Positions 24,803 to 35,745 of a stretch of 64,000 bases of DNA are shown piece by piece. Within the stretch, counting starts at the first letter, position 1. Each line of letters starts with the position of its first letter. Source of the stretch: Phialophora verrucosa (Eukaryota > Ascomycota > Eurotiomycetes > Chaetothyriales > Herpotrichiellaceae); NCBI GenBank assembly GCA_002099365.1, contig MSED01000001.1, forward strand, positions 3,348,001 to 3,412,000. The letters run 5' to 3'. Under the pieces are notes generated by a model. The model was not told the DNA's origin. It made no database searches and saw only the letters and a list, made by a program, of their open reading frames with translations. The translations under genes were made by a program, and so were the position numbers.

Positions 24803-25848
24803 CCGCGACGATAGATGGACAAGCCGGAACACAAAATGAAGCATAGCATGAGTGTTGAATGAAGCAGGTGTCAATGTGATTGAATCTGGCTCCTGCTTCA
24901 CATCGTCCAGAATCGTCATATTTCCATCAATGGTCTTGGTGCTGACTCTCCATGTTCTGTCTAATGAAAGTGAGTCAACTCCTGCCAATTCCCTACCAGT
25001 CCAGTCAGTGTAATTCCGATTCCACCCCAGTTTGAGAGTACAAGTAGGCGTATCAGTAGGAGTAACAGTAGGGATAGGTTCTTTAACTATCATCGACGTA
25101 CAGTACTCTGTTCACTTCGGTCCGGTCCGGTTCGGTTCGGCATACCAACGAGTGCATGGAGTGGAATGAGATGGATAGCACGCCATTGCCCAGCGGAGAA
25201 CTACACGCAAGTACCCACGATGATCCGGTCAGGGTCGCCTGCCACGCTAGCGAGTGACATGTATGCGATACAACGCCGATGAGCAAGGGGGTACGTTCCC
25301 GGCTAGAGGTGGCGGGTATGTTGCATTGGGGGGTGACGATCATTAACGACATACATACTGCGATAGACGGGCGGGGCCGCCGGAGAAGCAGGCGATGGCG
25401 GCAGCGTCAGTGACGGTAACGGTGACGGCGATGGCTCGATCTTGAATCGGCGTTGGATAGAAGGGCACGCTCTCAGCTGGGATTAGTGACGCGATAGGAC
25501 GGGCTGGCGATGGGGACTTCAAAATGACTGGCGCTGGACAAGAAGGTCGTGACCCTGTACACGCCTTGTCCTAAATGTTAGTGAAGCGATGGAGATGGGT
25601 TGGCGACAGTTAGATCGGATGTCACCGGACTGGACAATGAAAAGGGGCCGTCGTTCGGCTCATGCACTCAGCCAATTGATTTCGGGGTCGCCCCCCTTCA
25701 TCTCTGTTCACAAAAAGAAAGGGCCAACACCCCCGTCAAAACATGTCTTTATGCCACCTTTTGATGGCGCCGCGCCAGCGCGACGTCACACATCACACCG
25801 ACCAACAACACCAACCACACCCACAACCACCACAACACGCCGCGGATC
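24803..25848. other. Intergenic region with simple-sequence patches
   Basis: No gene supported. Two low-complexity stretches are visible: TCCGGTCCGGTTCGGTTCGG near 25118-25139 and a G/C-rich array of GGYGACGG/GGCGATGG-like units near 25376-25440. A CA/CCA-rich tract (about 25785-25845) lies immediately 3' of the minus-strand gene that ends at 25849. Confidence 0.5.
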
Positions 25849-28800
25849 TCACAACCCGGCTGTGTTGGCCACAGCACCCTTCCTGCTGTCGACCTCGGCG
25901 GCGACTCTCCGCCCCAGGTCCCGCGCAGCCACCCGGGTAGCTTCAGGAGCGCGAAGCATCCTGAGCACCTCAGGTAAGGCGTAGACATGTCCTAAGATGA
26001 CCTTATCGGTCAAGCAAAGGACACGGGGGGAGAGCGCCGCGACGAGGGACGACCACAACTCCAGCGCACGGGCGAAGCGGTTGTTGTCCGCGTTGTTGAA
26101 CTTGACCGTCGCCGCGTTGCGGAGGACTAGCTGCCGTTGTGTCTGGCAGTCGTAGAAGAAGTCGACAACCGGGGGCCGCCCAGACTCCTTCCAATTGCTG
26201 GCGAACTGCTCGACCAGCCCCCGGTCCAGTCTTCCCATCTTGCCGGAGTGCAAGAGGAAACTGTTGGTCGACGTGACCAGGATGCCCTCAATTTGACCCA
26301 ACACGTAAGCTTGGAAAGCCGGATCAAGTGACACAATAGGATGAGGCGAAGGAGCAGTAGTATGACGAGGGGAGGGAGCAGTAGTTCCTACCATCCATCG
26401 GTCGATCTTCTCCTCTGCTGGAACTTGAGACTACTTCACGTTAGCACGATCTAGTGAATGCCAGTAAGAAGAGAGGCTTACCATGAATGGGTTCTTCAAC
26501 AAACTGCCAAGCTTCCCGAGGCTGATCTTGCGTGTGTGCTGCTTAGATGGCGATTCTCCGGCGGTTCCATCTTCATTGACGCCTTTGGAGCTACTATCCT
26601 TGCGCATGAGGTTCTTGAAGGGAGTGAAAACATTGGCTGTCGGGTCGAGGGTCGAAGCTTGAGGGCTGATGTTCGAGAAATGCGGCTTCTGGGTTGGTGG
26701 TGGCAGGGAGAAGGTCAAGTTCGCTCGTTGCATTGTCGACACAGGAGAGAAGTTCGGGATTGGGGTGCTCAGAGCGCTGGAGAATGGGTTCCCATTTTGA
26801 ATGCTCGAGTATGTAATGCCACTGTGCGGGTATGTTAACTTCGAATTGTCACGAGCCACTGAGCTACTTACGAAAGCGGAGGTTGTGCTTGCAGGGGGAA
26901 CGTGGGGGCACTTTGCAGACTCGCGAAAGGATTGACGTCCATCACACTGGAGTAAGTGAGCGCTCTGAAAAGCTGTCAGCAGTTCATCCTCAAGTAAGGG
27001 TAGGAGAACTTACGAAAGTGGTGTTTTTGAGGTCTTTGAGGGGTCTGCTTCCTGATCGCCAAAGGTGTCTTCCAATTCGTTGTAGACTGGGAAGAACTGG
27101 TGCTTGTCAGGGATCTCCTTCCGCTGAATGGCATGCGTTGTCAGAGCCTGGAGGTTGTGCTTGAGATCTGCTGCAGTGTTGGCTCGAGTGACAATAGCAG
27201 GATCGCTAGGACGAGGTTGGAAGGCGTTGGGGAATCCTGGATGAGCTGACAATGAGCGTGCGATCCCAGGCGGGCTCAGTGGAAGTGGCTTGTTACGGTC
27301 CATTCTCGTCATTCTCGACATTCTCGACGCGATGGTGTTAGGGAAAAATGGTCGAGGGTCAACAGTGCCGTCAAGTCCTAGAGAATAAGCTGGTCGCTCT
27401 CCCTGAGCAGGCTGAAAGTTGTCGCTTGTGTGGTAGCTTGGAGGTGCTGTTGAAGGTGTGACCGCGGGCTGAGAAAGATTTGAAGATTCACGCTTGGATT
27501 GTTTTGCAGTCTGGCTGGTAGTGGCTTCGGTGCGAAAGAAATTCCGCATAATCTCCATCCAGCTGTGACGTGAAGAGTCACGTTTCTGCCACACCGGCGT
27601 AAGGCTGCGTCGAACGACTGATTTTTTCTTCTCGTCGGCATGGAGCTCGTCTTCCAAAACAGTAACCGGCGGCGACGACAGTCTCTTGCGGACTTTTGAA
27701 TTAAGGATGACACCATCGAGTATTCGAACTTGGCGGTTGTCTTCGCGAATTCTCTTGCTGCGCTCTGAATTATCACCAGCTGGACGGCGGACAAAAGGTC
27801 TGAGGCTATCCGAAAGCTTGCGTGGTCTCTCGACTGACTTGTCGCACTCGACAGCACCCTGCCCGTCCTCTTTCACTGAGACCTGCCGAGGCTCAGAAAC
27901 AACCCTGCTGGAGCGGATATTGGCTTCATAGTTGATGTGACTTCGAGGCGTCGTTTCAGGGGTAAAGATACGCAGTGGGCTGGACGTGATACGCGGTAGA
28001 GGCGAGTTGCTGAGAGGCGTCTCATGAATCTTGCTAACCGGACTGCCCTCGGGGCTGACCTGTTGGAAAGTGACTGTCTCGCCTTGCCCGCCTCGCAAGG
28101 TAGGGTTGGAGCCTTTCTCTTCCGCACGTTTGTTGGGGGAGAGCATCTCAAAAGTGATCAAGAGCGACGGGTCGATGTCTGCATCGAACAGCAACGGATC
28201 GATCTCAGTGAGCTCCTGTTGTGAAGAACCTTCGGGAGACTGTTGCACCGGGTCCGAATCCCTAACCGTGCCAGGTCGCTGACGTCCTTCTTGTCTCGAT
28301 GTTGGAGAACCACGGCTCGAGGACAGCAAGGTTCTGGTCCGTTGATGGCAGTATGTTGTGGCTGGGAGTCGATATAATGTCTCTTCTTCCGACTGTTGCT
28401 GCTTTACTGCGTGGGAGGTTGGTGCAGATGTGAGTCTGTTCTGGTCTAGGGGCGCTTCGCAAAGAGCCTTCCTCTTGCCAGACGCCACGGCTTCCCGAGC
28501 CTGCTCTCTTCTCTCACGCTCTTCACTTTGACGAATGAAGTTAAGACCTTTGATCTTGCGCACGTGCGGTAGAGTCGGAGGCTGCAAGATGAAGCTTCCC
28601 ACCTTCGGAATGAACGGATTGAGGGCATCATCCTTGAGCTCGAATTAACGCCGGTGTATTCTTGAATTGGGGACACTTACATTTCGATGTCTCCAACTGT
28701 GCCGCCATGAGCGCCAAACATCTCCGTCATCTCCAAGGCCGCTTGCGGTCCCATCATTTTCTAGGAGATCCTGAAGCACGCTTGTGGCATCAGGCAGTCC

Positions 28801-29010
28801 TACATACCCATACCGCTCGAGGATCAAGCTGTACACCTCTTCCATGCCGAAAGAGAAGGGGTAGACTGGCACGACACGCTCGCCTACTTCCCGCAAAAAG
28901 AAGCGACATTCTTCTTCGTCAAAGCACCCGAAGTCTTCGAAGTTGTTGGAGTTTCTTAGCAGAGAGGATGGGACCGCTGCCGTCAAGTTACGACGGCGCG
29001 TGATGTCCAT
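25849..29010 (-). CDS. Unrecognised five-exon fungal protein with four NPF motifs
   Basis: I do not recognise a named family. Proposed exons: 28681-29010, 27014-28638, 26872-26964, 26482-26821 and 25849-26430, giving about 989 aa. Seen: a structured N-terminus (FDEEECRFFLREVGERV, FGMEEVYSLILERYGY), a long Ser/Pro/Arg-rich middle with many SP/TP sites, then four NPF tripeptides (LNPFIPKVG, VNPFASL, GNPFSSAL, KNPFMSQV). A globular C-terminus follows (LDPAFQAYVLGQIEGIL, VVDFFYDCQTQRQLVL, CLTDKVILGHVYALPEV). Known: NPF tripeptides are ligands of EH domains in endocytic adaptors. A trafficking role is only inference. Exons 3 and 4 begin with similar LTYSSVMDVNPF / ITYSSIQNGNPF segments. The exon 1/2 junction is uncertain: a 42-nt intron keeps the frame, but another frame of exon 1 near 28690-28750 (LEMTEMFGAHGGTVGDIE) also looks coding. 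Confidence 0.6.
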
Positions 29011-30591
29011 GTTGGTGAAACAGGAAAAAAGTGAGAAGTGAGATGAGACGAAGTGAGTGTGCGACCAGCGCAATCACGACATGTCACAGACAGGCGAGGC
29101 GCTTTTCGACAGAACCTTAACAAGAGAAAATGTACACGGGCTGAACGAGACAAGAAAACGTCACCCGACTCCGTATCCAGCACGCAAAGGAAAAGCTGGG
29201 ATGTAGTGGTCAAGGAGGTCGAAGACCACCCCAGGCGTCAAAGAGAGCTGAGCGATCTCGCTGTCGGTGCGCCAGAAACTCGTGCCAAGCCGGAACGGAG
29301 AAACAATGACGCAACGACGACGGTGAGGACTGAGGGCAAAAACACCTCTAGGGCAAGTGTGCCGGAAGCGACTGGACTACTCATTGTCCTCTGAGGTATT
29401 GGAGCAGTGTCGTCAACATTGGACAGTTCACTCACTGACTTTGGCCCCATATGCGAGTCCATGATATCTCAAACACAGGTCATCCACCGAGCTGTGCTTT
29501 CCAACCGATGGAAGAAAAAGAGCACCAGCATACCAGGTAGCAAGACACGTGCTTGCTGGAGAGTAGTTTCTCTCTCTTGGCCTTGCAAGCGCTGCCTCAG
29601 ATGAAACAGCGTCCCCATTAATCCATCTCACCTCAATATGCAAGCTCAGGGCAAGCCCCAGCAGCGTGAACAACTCAGGAGAACACCAATCCAACACGTC
29701 CAGCGCTTCGCTTCGAGGAGCCCTTACAGCTTTGTCGGGAGTCACCTATGCCAGATCATGTACCTCAATCCATTGATATGACCATCGGACACGGTCTCGC
29801 AAGCACACGGGCGGTGTTACATGTCCTGTTGCCGTCAACATGTGGTTCACTGAGATGCTGCCAATAGCTGATACACCAAAGTACAACACGGTGGACATAT
29901 GCTGCAGCCACCATGTTGTCAAGAGAGGAAAGAAAAGCTGCCTTTGTGGAAGTTGGAAAAGGCGTGCATTGGGGCCAAGGGGCTAAACGCTTTCTGGACG
30001 TCCCGTGACCATCTGATTGTACGACTTCACGTGACGGTCCCAATTCCCGAGTTTCACAACCGAACTGGCCAACATCCCCGCAACAAGACTTCTCACCTAC
30101 CATGACGCTTTGCTGTGTCCAAATAACGGCCGTCATGGCGCCACCGAAGCTGTCCGGGGCTCCTCCTGGGAGGCAGATCAGGTCTTCCCAAACCAGTGCT
30201 TCTCCAAGAGCTCTGCATGCGCTCGGAATTACTCCCACACTCGCGCCGTTGTACGGCCGCACCAGTCGCTACTAGATTCAGCGGCAATAGTCTCGGTTGA
30301 GGAGCTCGGAAACGGTCATCCTATTCGCTTGATCTGACTCCTTCGACCGATCTGCCCGCCCTCCAGACATCTACCATGCTTCATAGCCGGTTGGCTGGAT
30401 CGTGACTTCGAAAGCCCTTGATAAATAGACAGTGTCCGCACTTCCCTTCTCAACATCATCAACCACGTTCCAGTACAAGACTCTTGAAGCCGTGTCTCTC
30501 TCTCTTCGCTGTGCACAACTCATATATCTGACAGCGACCTTTTCATTATCTTCGTATTTTTGACTCGGCCCGGTTCTACAAGCACGTCAAC
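29011..30591. other. Intergenic region between two divergent genes
   Basis: 1.58 kb. Several open frames of 60-165 codons exist on both strands (for example 29428-29745 and 29765-30262 on the minus strand) but none resembles a family or has coherent splice partners. A TCACGTGA E-box sits at about 30028-30035. Confidence 0.45.
30421..30428 (+). promoter_or_regulatory. TATA-like element upstream of the flavin monooxygenase
   Basis: ATAAATAG occurs 164 bp upstream of the ATG at 30592, followed by a CT-rich leader. Assignment rests only on sequence and distance. Confidence 0.35.
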
Positions 30592-32514
30592 ATGCCTTCA
30601 GAGATACCCTTGTACGATATTGTAATCATAGGAGCCGGTCCTGTTGGTCTACTACTCTCAGTATCACTGTCAAGATGGGGTTACAAAGTCAGACACATCG
30701 ACAACCGTCCAGTACCCACAGCAACAGGCCGCGCCGACGGCATCCAACCACGCTCCCTTGAAATTCTGCAAAACATGGGCCTGAAGCGGAAAATTATGGC
30801 CCACGACCCCGCCCGGGTCTTTGAAGTCGCATTCTGGGATCCCGCCCCGGGCGGCAAGATCGTACGCACGGGAACATGGGCCAGCTGTCCGGAATTCTTG
30901 GACGCACGGTATCCTTTCACAGCTTTGCTCCACCAAGGCCTAATCGAACGCGTCCTGATCGAAGACCTCGAGAAGAACGGCACAAAAGTCCAAAGACCCT
31001 GGACAATCACACGCTTCGAGACGAACCACACGAATCCGGAGTATCCCGTTGAAGTGGACCTGAAAAACCTCGATAGCAACGTCACCGACACTGTACGTGC
31101 AAAGTACCTGTTCTCTGGCGAAGGTGCCCGGTCCTTCGTGCGGGAACAACTGGGCGTGCAGATCCGGCATAAGGATCCTATCTCCCATGTGTGGGGTGTT
31201 ATGGACGGCGTCGTCCGCACGAACTTCCCAGACATCAAGATGAAATGCACAATCCACTCCGACCACGGCAGTATCATGGTCATCCCGCGGGAGAACAACA
31301 TGGTGCGCCTGTACATCCAGATCGCCAGCTCCACAGACCCGGACTTCTCGCCCCGGAAAACCGCCACAGTGGAAGAAGTGCAATCCGCCGCGAAGAAGAT
31401 CTTCGCACCGTACTACTGTGACTGGGACAGGGTGGAATGGTACTCTGTCTACCCGATCGGCCAGGGCATTGCCGACAAGTACACGCTCGACCACCGCGTC
31501 TTCATGGGCGGCGACGTCTGCCACACGCACTCCCCGAAAGCTGGCCAGGGAATGAACACAGCCTTCCACGACGCCATCAACTTCGCCTGGAAAATGCATC
31601 TCGTGGAATCTGGCTTCGCGAGCCGCGACGTCCTCTCCACATACGAAGTGGAGAGAAAATTCATTGCCGAGACACTGTTGAACTTCGACAACCAGTACGC
31701 GGCGCTTTTCTCGAAACGGCAGCCCAGTGCCAGCGAAGTCTCGGACGCGCATGAGAGCGGGTCAAAAGAGACGAAGAACGAGTTCGTGGAGATGTTCAAG
31801 GCGAACTGCGAATTCACGTCCGGGTTTGGCGTGGCATACCACGGCAACATCTTCAATCATTTCGAGGATCATCAACTCCAACACCCGCTTATTATCAGCG
31901 GAAGTGCAAAACTGCGGCCCGGAAGAATCATGCCGCCCAGCAACGTCACAAGGGTGGTTGATGCGAACGTGGTGCATCTCGAGAACGAAATCCCATTCAA
32001 CGGCTCGTTCAGGCTGTTCGTCTTCGCAGGGTTGAGTCAGAGCCCCAGACCGGGTGGCCATAAAGCCCTCGCAGACTTTGCGCGCCATTTGACCACCCCG
32101 GATTCAGTCTACACGCGATACGGCTATGGCGATTCGTCACGCGACATCCACCACGACAGCGACAATCCGCATTCCCGATTCTTCAGCCTCGCGCTCATTC
32201 TCGCGGCGAAGAGGCCCGAGATTGAAATCTCCGATCTGCCGCCCTTGTTCCGCGATTACGCCGGGAAGGTCTACGCGGACGATCGCAAGGATATGCGCGT
32301 GTTGGAGGCCAAGGCTGCGGCGCACGCGAAGGTGGGTCTTGAAGGGGAGGAGGGCGCCGTCGTTGTTGTGAGACCGGACGGTCATGTTGGTATTGCGATC
32401 AGGCTTGTTGAGGGCCGCGGCACCATCGAGGCGCTGGAAGGGTACTTCCGGGGCTTCACTGTTCGGACCACCGGGCTGGGGGGTGGGGCAGACAGGGTGA
32501 GGAGTCAGTTGTGA
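30592..32514 (+). CDS. FAD-dependent phenol 2-monooxygenase-like hydroxylase
   Basis: Single exon, 640 aa, the usual size of phenol-hydroxylase-type group A flavoprotein monooxygenases. Seen: N-terminal FAD motif GAGPVG at residues 14-19, the family DG-type region ADGIQPRSLEIL near 48-59, and the second FAD motif RVFMGGDVCHTHSPKAGQG near 303-321. The C-terminal 200 residues resemble the thioredoxin-like dimerisation domain of phenol hydroxylase (RLFVFAGL, SVYTRYGYGD, VVVVRPDGHVGIAIRL). Known: such enzymes use NAD(P)H and O2 to ortho-hydroxylate phenols or related aromatics. They serve aromatic catabolism or polyketide tailoring in the cytosol. No ring-cleavage dioxygenase or polyketide synthase lies within the window, so the substrate is open. 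Codon use is strongly GC-ending, more so than the neighbouring genes. Confidence 0.9.
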   Translation: MPSEIPLYDIVIIGAGPVGLLLSVSLSRWGYKVRHIDNRPVPTATGRADGIQPRSLEILQNMGLKRKIMAHDPARVFEVAFWDPAPGGKIVRTGTWASCPEFLDARYPFTALLHQGLIERVLIEDLEKNGTKVQRPWTITRFETNHTNPEYPVEVDLKNLDSNVTDTVRAKYLFSGEGARSFVREQLGVQIRHKDPISHVWGVMDGVVRTNFPDIKMKCTIHSDHGSIMVIPRENNMVRLYIQIASSTDPDFSPRKTATVEEVQSAAKKIFAPYYCDWDRVEWYSVYPIGQGIADKYTLDHRVFMGGDVCHTHSPKAGQGMNTAFHDAINFAWKMHLVESGFASRDVLSTYEVERKFIAETLLNFDNQYAALFSKRQPSASEVSDAHESGSKETKNEFVEMFKANCEFTSGFGVAYHGNIFNHFEDHQLQHPLIISGSAKLRPGRIMPPSNVTRVVDANVVHLENEIPFNGSFRLFVFAGLSQSPRPGGHKALADFARHLTTPDSVYTRYGYGDSSRDIHHDSDNPHSRFFSLALILAAKRPEIEISDLPPLFRDYAGKVYADDRKDMRVLEAKAAAHAKVGLEGEEGAVVVVRPDGHVGIAIRLVEGRGTIEALEGYFRGFTVRTTGLGGGADRVRSQL

Positions 32515-33054
32515 GCAACCAGATGATTTGGAACGGCCGTTGCAAGGAAATGGTTTTGAAACACAAAGCGAGTCGATGTTGTCATGAGCGAACGAGCAGA
32601 TGGAGTTCTCGCCATCCTTTCTTCGGGATTAGTATCCAGGCTGTACACAAAATATGAGTACTTGGTTGAATTTGCCGGGCGTTGCATCGTTCCACGGGCA
32701 CTATGCATTGCGGCTTCGGATACAATCGGACACACTTGGAATCAGCTTTATGCAACAAGCACAGTAGTACGGCTATAGCGAATCGTGCAAACCGTCACTC
32801 TTCATATCGTCACCCTCACTGAGCCGAATTGGACCTTTCATCCGAGCCGATAAAATCACAAGCGTGAAGGAATGGAATAAAAGCTGACCGCATCCAACCA
32901 ATATCTCTTCGACATACACGCTTAACCACTGGCCATAGTTCTTTCTCGGCGTCAAGTCCCGCTGACTGCACCTTCACGTCCTTCCTTCATCCCCTGCACC
33001 TTACATACTCGCCCGTACAAGCCATCACCACCACAACCGCCATGCAGAGCGTGC
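32515..33054. other. Convergent intergenic region (monooxygenase / GMF)
   Basis: 540 bp holding both 3' ends. No gene-like signal seen. Confidence 0.5.
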
Positions 33055-34008
33055 TCAATCTTCGCCCTTCAACTTCTCCTCAATCCCCTGCAGGTCCTCT
33101 GCCTCTGTGATCTCCAGCACGCGATTGACCTCGGCCGTCGACCGGAACAGTTCGACCGCGCCGGCGTAACTCATCCGCATGTTGGGATTACAGTTGACGG
33201 GGAGGTAGTACAGGAGGACGTACGGGACGGATTGGCGGCCCGAGGCCTTAGAAACAAGCTCTTGTCAGCCAAAGCCGGGGCAGACAGACCAGGAACGAAG
33301 GATGGGGCATCGACGGCCAAACTTACCAAGGTCAAGGGATAGCTTAGGAGGATGAAGCGCGGGGACGAGTCCGGGAGGTCATCTGCTAGGTCGAGGAGGT
33401 TGTTGTAGGTCTCATCGGCCGGGGAGGAGGGTTTGATCTCTTGAGTTTTGGCGTCGATTTGATCTGTGTGCAGAGACAAGAGTGCGGGTGTGGTTAGTTG
33501 ATGTTGCATTGCATCCGATTCACGTGCTGGAGAAGACTAGACGAGAAATAGCTCGCTTGGGTAAGGTAGGGTAGGGAAGGGTGAGATATCCGATCTGTCA
33601 GATCTGTCCGGGCCTCGTTTGTTCCATCCTTCTTTTTCGGCAGAACCAGCATCCCCATCCCCATTCCTGGTGCTGGTGCTGTCGTTGGTGCCCTTCAAAG
33701 CAATGCTTACAGCGCTCTTAACTCATGCTGAGGCTGTTGACTTCTTTCGTCCTGCTCAGGCTGAAGAACGAGGGTCATCAACTCGATATTGACTTCACTT
33801 ACAGATCTTTGCCAGTGGGGTCTTGGCCCTGGACGTTCCTAGCCGGAACTTGCGCAATTGGTCCTTGGTCTCTTGCGAGAAGCTGTAGAGCTTCGACTCT
33901 GCCTGAGAGTGTCAGTTGGCAAGCGGTGCGAAGGTCATTTCGAAAAAGATATAGTATAATGGTTTCTCGGGGTTAAAGGTACTAAGAGGAGACTTGGGTG
34001 AGTACCAT
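33055..34008 (-). CDS. Glia maturation factor homolog (ADF-H domain, Arp2/3 regulator)
   Basis: Four exons, 34006-34008, 33803-33902, 33327-33463 and 33055-33246, give 143 aa, the normal GMF length. Spliced protein: MAESKLYSFSQETKDQL, then KFRLGTSRAK, QIDAKTQEIK, DLPDSSPRFILLSYPLTL, GRQSVPYVLLYYLPVNC, and MRMSYAGAVELFRSTAEV. These are hallmark GMF/Aim7 segments. Known: GMF binds Arp2/3 at actin branches, promotes debranching and inhibits nucleation at cortical actin patches. Odd: the first exon appears to be the ATG alone, with a weak gtactc donor, and intron 2 is long for this genome (339 nt). The other splice sites have gtaag donors. The reading of exons 2-4 is solid. The one-codon first exon is inferred because no other in-frame ATG gives the conserved N-terminus. 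Confidence 0.87.
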
Positions 34009-34574
34009 TTCGTCTCGTGATTCTGGAATTCCACGTAGCGGGGACCGTATTCAAATTCGGTTCGATGCCTTCAACAAACAGTAATGCTGTTGCGACTAAT
34101 AGTCTAGACCTCTGTTTGCGTCCGACGTCGTAGGAAGGTGGACAAGCGGGAAGATGGTTCTCCCAGCAGCAACGTCAAGGCTACAGTACAGCCTCGTCCG
34201 CTGTAGTCAGAGACAGCGGGGTATCCCGGCAGTGAGTGGGTTCGGAGATAAAAGTGAATGGAAGTTCTTAATAGTGCTGAGTATAATTTCTGGGGTCGAC
34301 AGCTTGCTCCAGGAGGAGAAGATAGAATCAAACTTCTTCAGCTCAGTTCATGCACTGTGTCAGCAGCAAGTCTTGTTCTTCTGGTGGTCGATGCTTGTCA
34401 GGCACAGATGCGACGAGGTGGGGCAATGCAATCAACCCTCGCTTCCTTTCTCCAAATTGCCGCCTGATTGACCTGCTTCCTGCACCTTTAACCACTTCTC
34501 GTTGCACCCGACCGTCGAATAGAGCCTCATAGCCCCGACTGACTTCAGCGGTCTTTCCCTCAATTCTCCGATCA
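34009..34574. promoter_or_regulatory. Divergent promoter region (GMF / molybdopterin-binding protein)
   Basis: 566 bp between divergent start codons, so both promoters are expected here. No specific element was recognised. Confidence 0.4.
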
Positions 34575-35745
34575 ATGTTCGCTCGCCTGTCTCAGCTAGC
34601 AAGACACTTCTCGCGACCTCTTCCCAACTACGCGCATCGCTCTGCCACTGCATTTCCTTCCCATTCCCCCAGAATGACATCATCATCCAACGCCGAAACC
34701 ATATCTCCGCCGGAAAAGGGACTTATACAAACGGCAGGATGCCTGATTATTGGTGATGAGGTGCTGGGCGGGAAGGTTAGATGATCCTGTATCTCAAGAA
34801 GAGACGTGCGCAGGCCGTGGGCTTTGCGTAAGCATCGGAGAGACGTGACTGACAATAGCTGGCTATTGTAGACTGTGGACACAAACTCGGCCTATTTCGC
34901 AAAGTTCTGCTTCTCCTTGGGGGTACAGCTGAGGAGAATAGAAGTGATCGCAGACGATGAAGACGAAATAATAGAAGCCGCCAGGCGCATGTCCAAAAAC
35001 TATGATTTCGTGGTAACGAGTGGTGGGATAGGTCCAACGTACGTTCGAAGTACCCAACATATATGCTGCCCCGTGTACACGGCTGACAGGGGCTGTGGCA
35101 CACAGGCACGACGATATAACCTACAAGTCCATAGCCAAAGCATTCGGGCTAGAGTTGCGACTGCACGAGCCCACCTGGGCCAAAATGAGGAAGTACTCGA
35201 GGCCCCATAAATCGCAGCCCAACTTTGACTGGGACGTACCGTCACCAGCGTTGACGGCCAAGATGCGAATGGCACAACTACCCACCGACCCCAACATCCC
35301 TGATGAACAGCAGGTCATCTTTGTCAAAGAAGACCTTTGGGTTCCTCTTTCGGTGGTGAATGGGAACATCCATATCCTGCCTGGGGTGCCCAGAATATTC
35401 GAGGCAATGCTAGAAGGATTGAAGCCCCGCATTCTCCCACGGCTGAAAGATCCAGAAGGAAAGGGCATGTATCGCATGCTTTTCAGTACGCCGTTGGCAG
35501 AAAGTCAGATTGCAGACTACCTTACACAATTGGCTGTGAAGGTGGAACCGAAGGGTGTAAAGGTCGGAAGTTATCCGCGATGGGGCAAGAATAGGAATGC
35601 TGTGACGTTGGTTGGCAACGATAGAGAGTACATGGACTCATTAGAGGCCGAGGTGGCGAAAGGCGTTCAGGGGAAGAGGGTCCTTGTCGAAGGAGAGGAT
35701 GATACTGACGACGAGACCGATGTGAAGAAGGATAAAGACGCATGA
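34575..35745 (+). CDS. Molybdopterin-binding (MoCF_biosynth) domain protein
   Basis: Three exons, 34575-34775, 34872-35038 and 35106-35745, give 335 aa. Seen: a 35-residue Arg/Ser-rich N-terminus (MFARLSQLARHFSRPLPNYA) that looks like a mitochondrial presequence, then the MoaB/Mog-like fold: CLIIGDEVLGGKTVDTNSAY, DFVVTSGGIGPTHDDITYKS, and PLSVVNGNIHILPGVPRIFE. These match the MPT-binding domain found in CinA and in the N-terminal half of human FAD synthase (FLAD1). No PAPS-reductase/FAD-synthase half is present. Known fungal members are stand-alone and poorly characterised. FLAD1's MPTb domain has been linked to FAD hydrolysis, so nucleotide hydrolase activity is possible but inferred. The tail is acidic and charged (EGEDDTDDETD). 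The first donor (gttaga) is non-consensus. A downstream ATG at 34674 (MTSSSNAE) could give a cytosolic isoform. Confidence 0.85.

Noticed and set aside
29765..30262. 165-codon minus-strand open frame
   Set aside because: No family resemblance, no matching splice partners, and a conflicting frame on the other strand.
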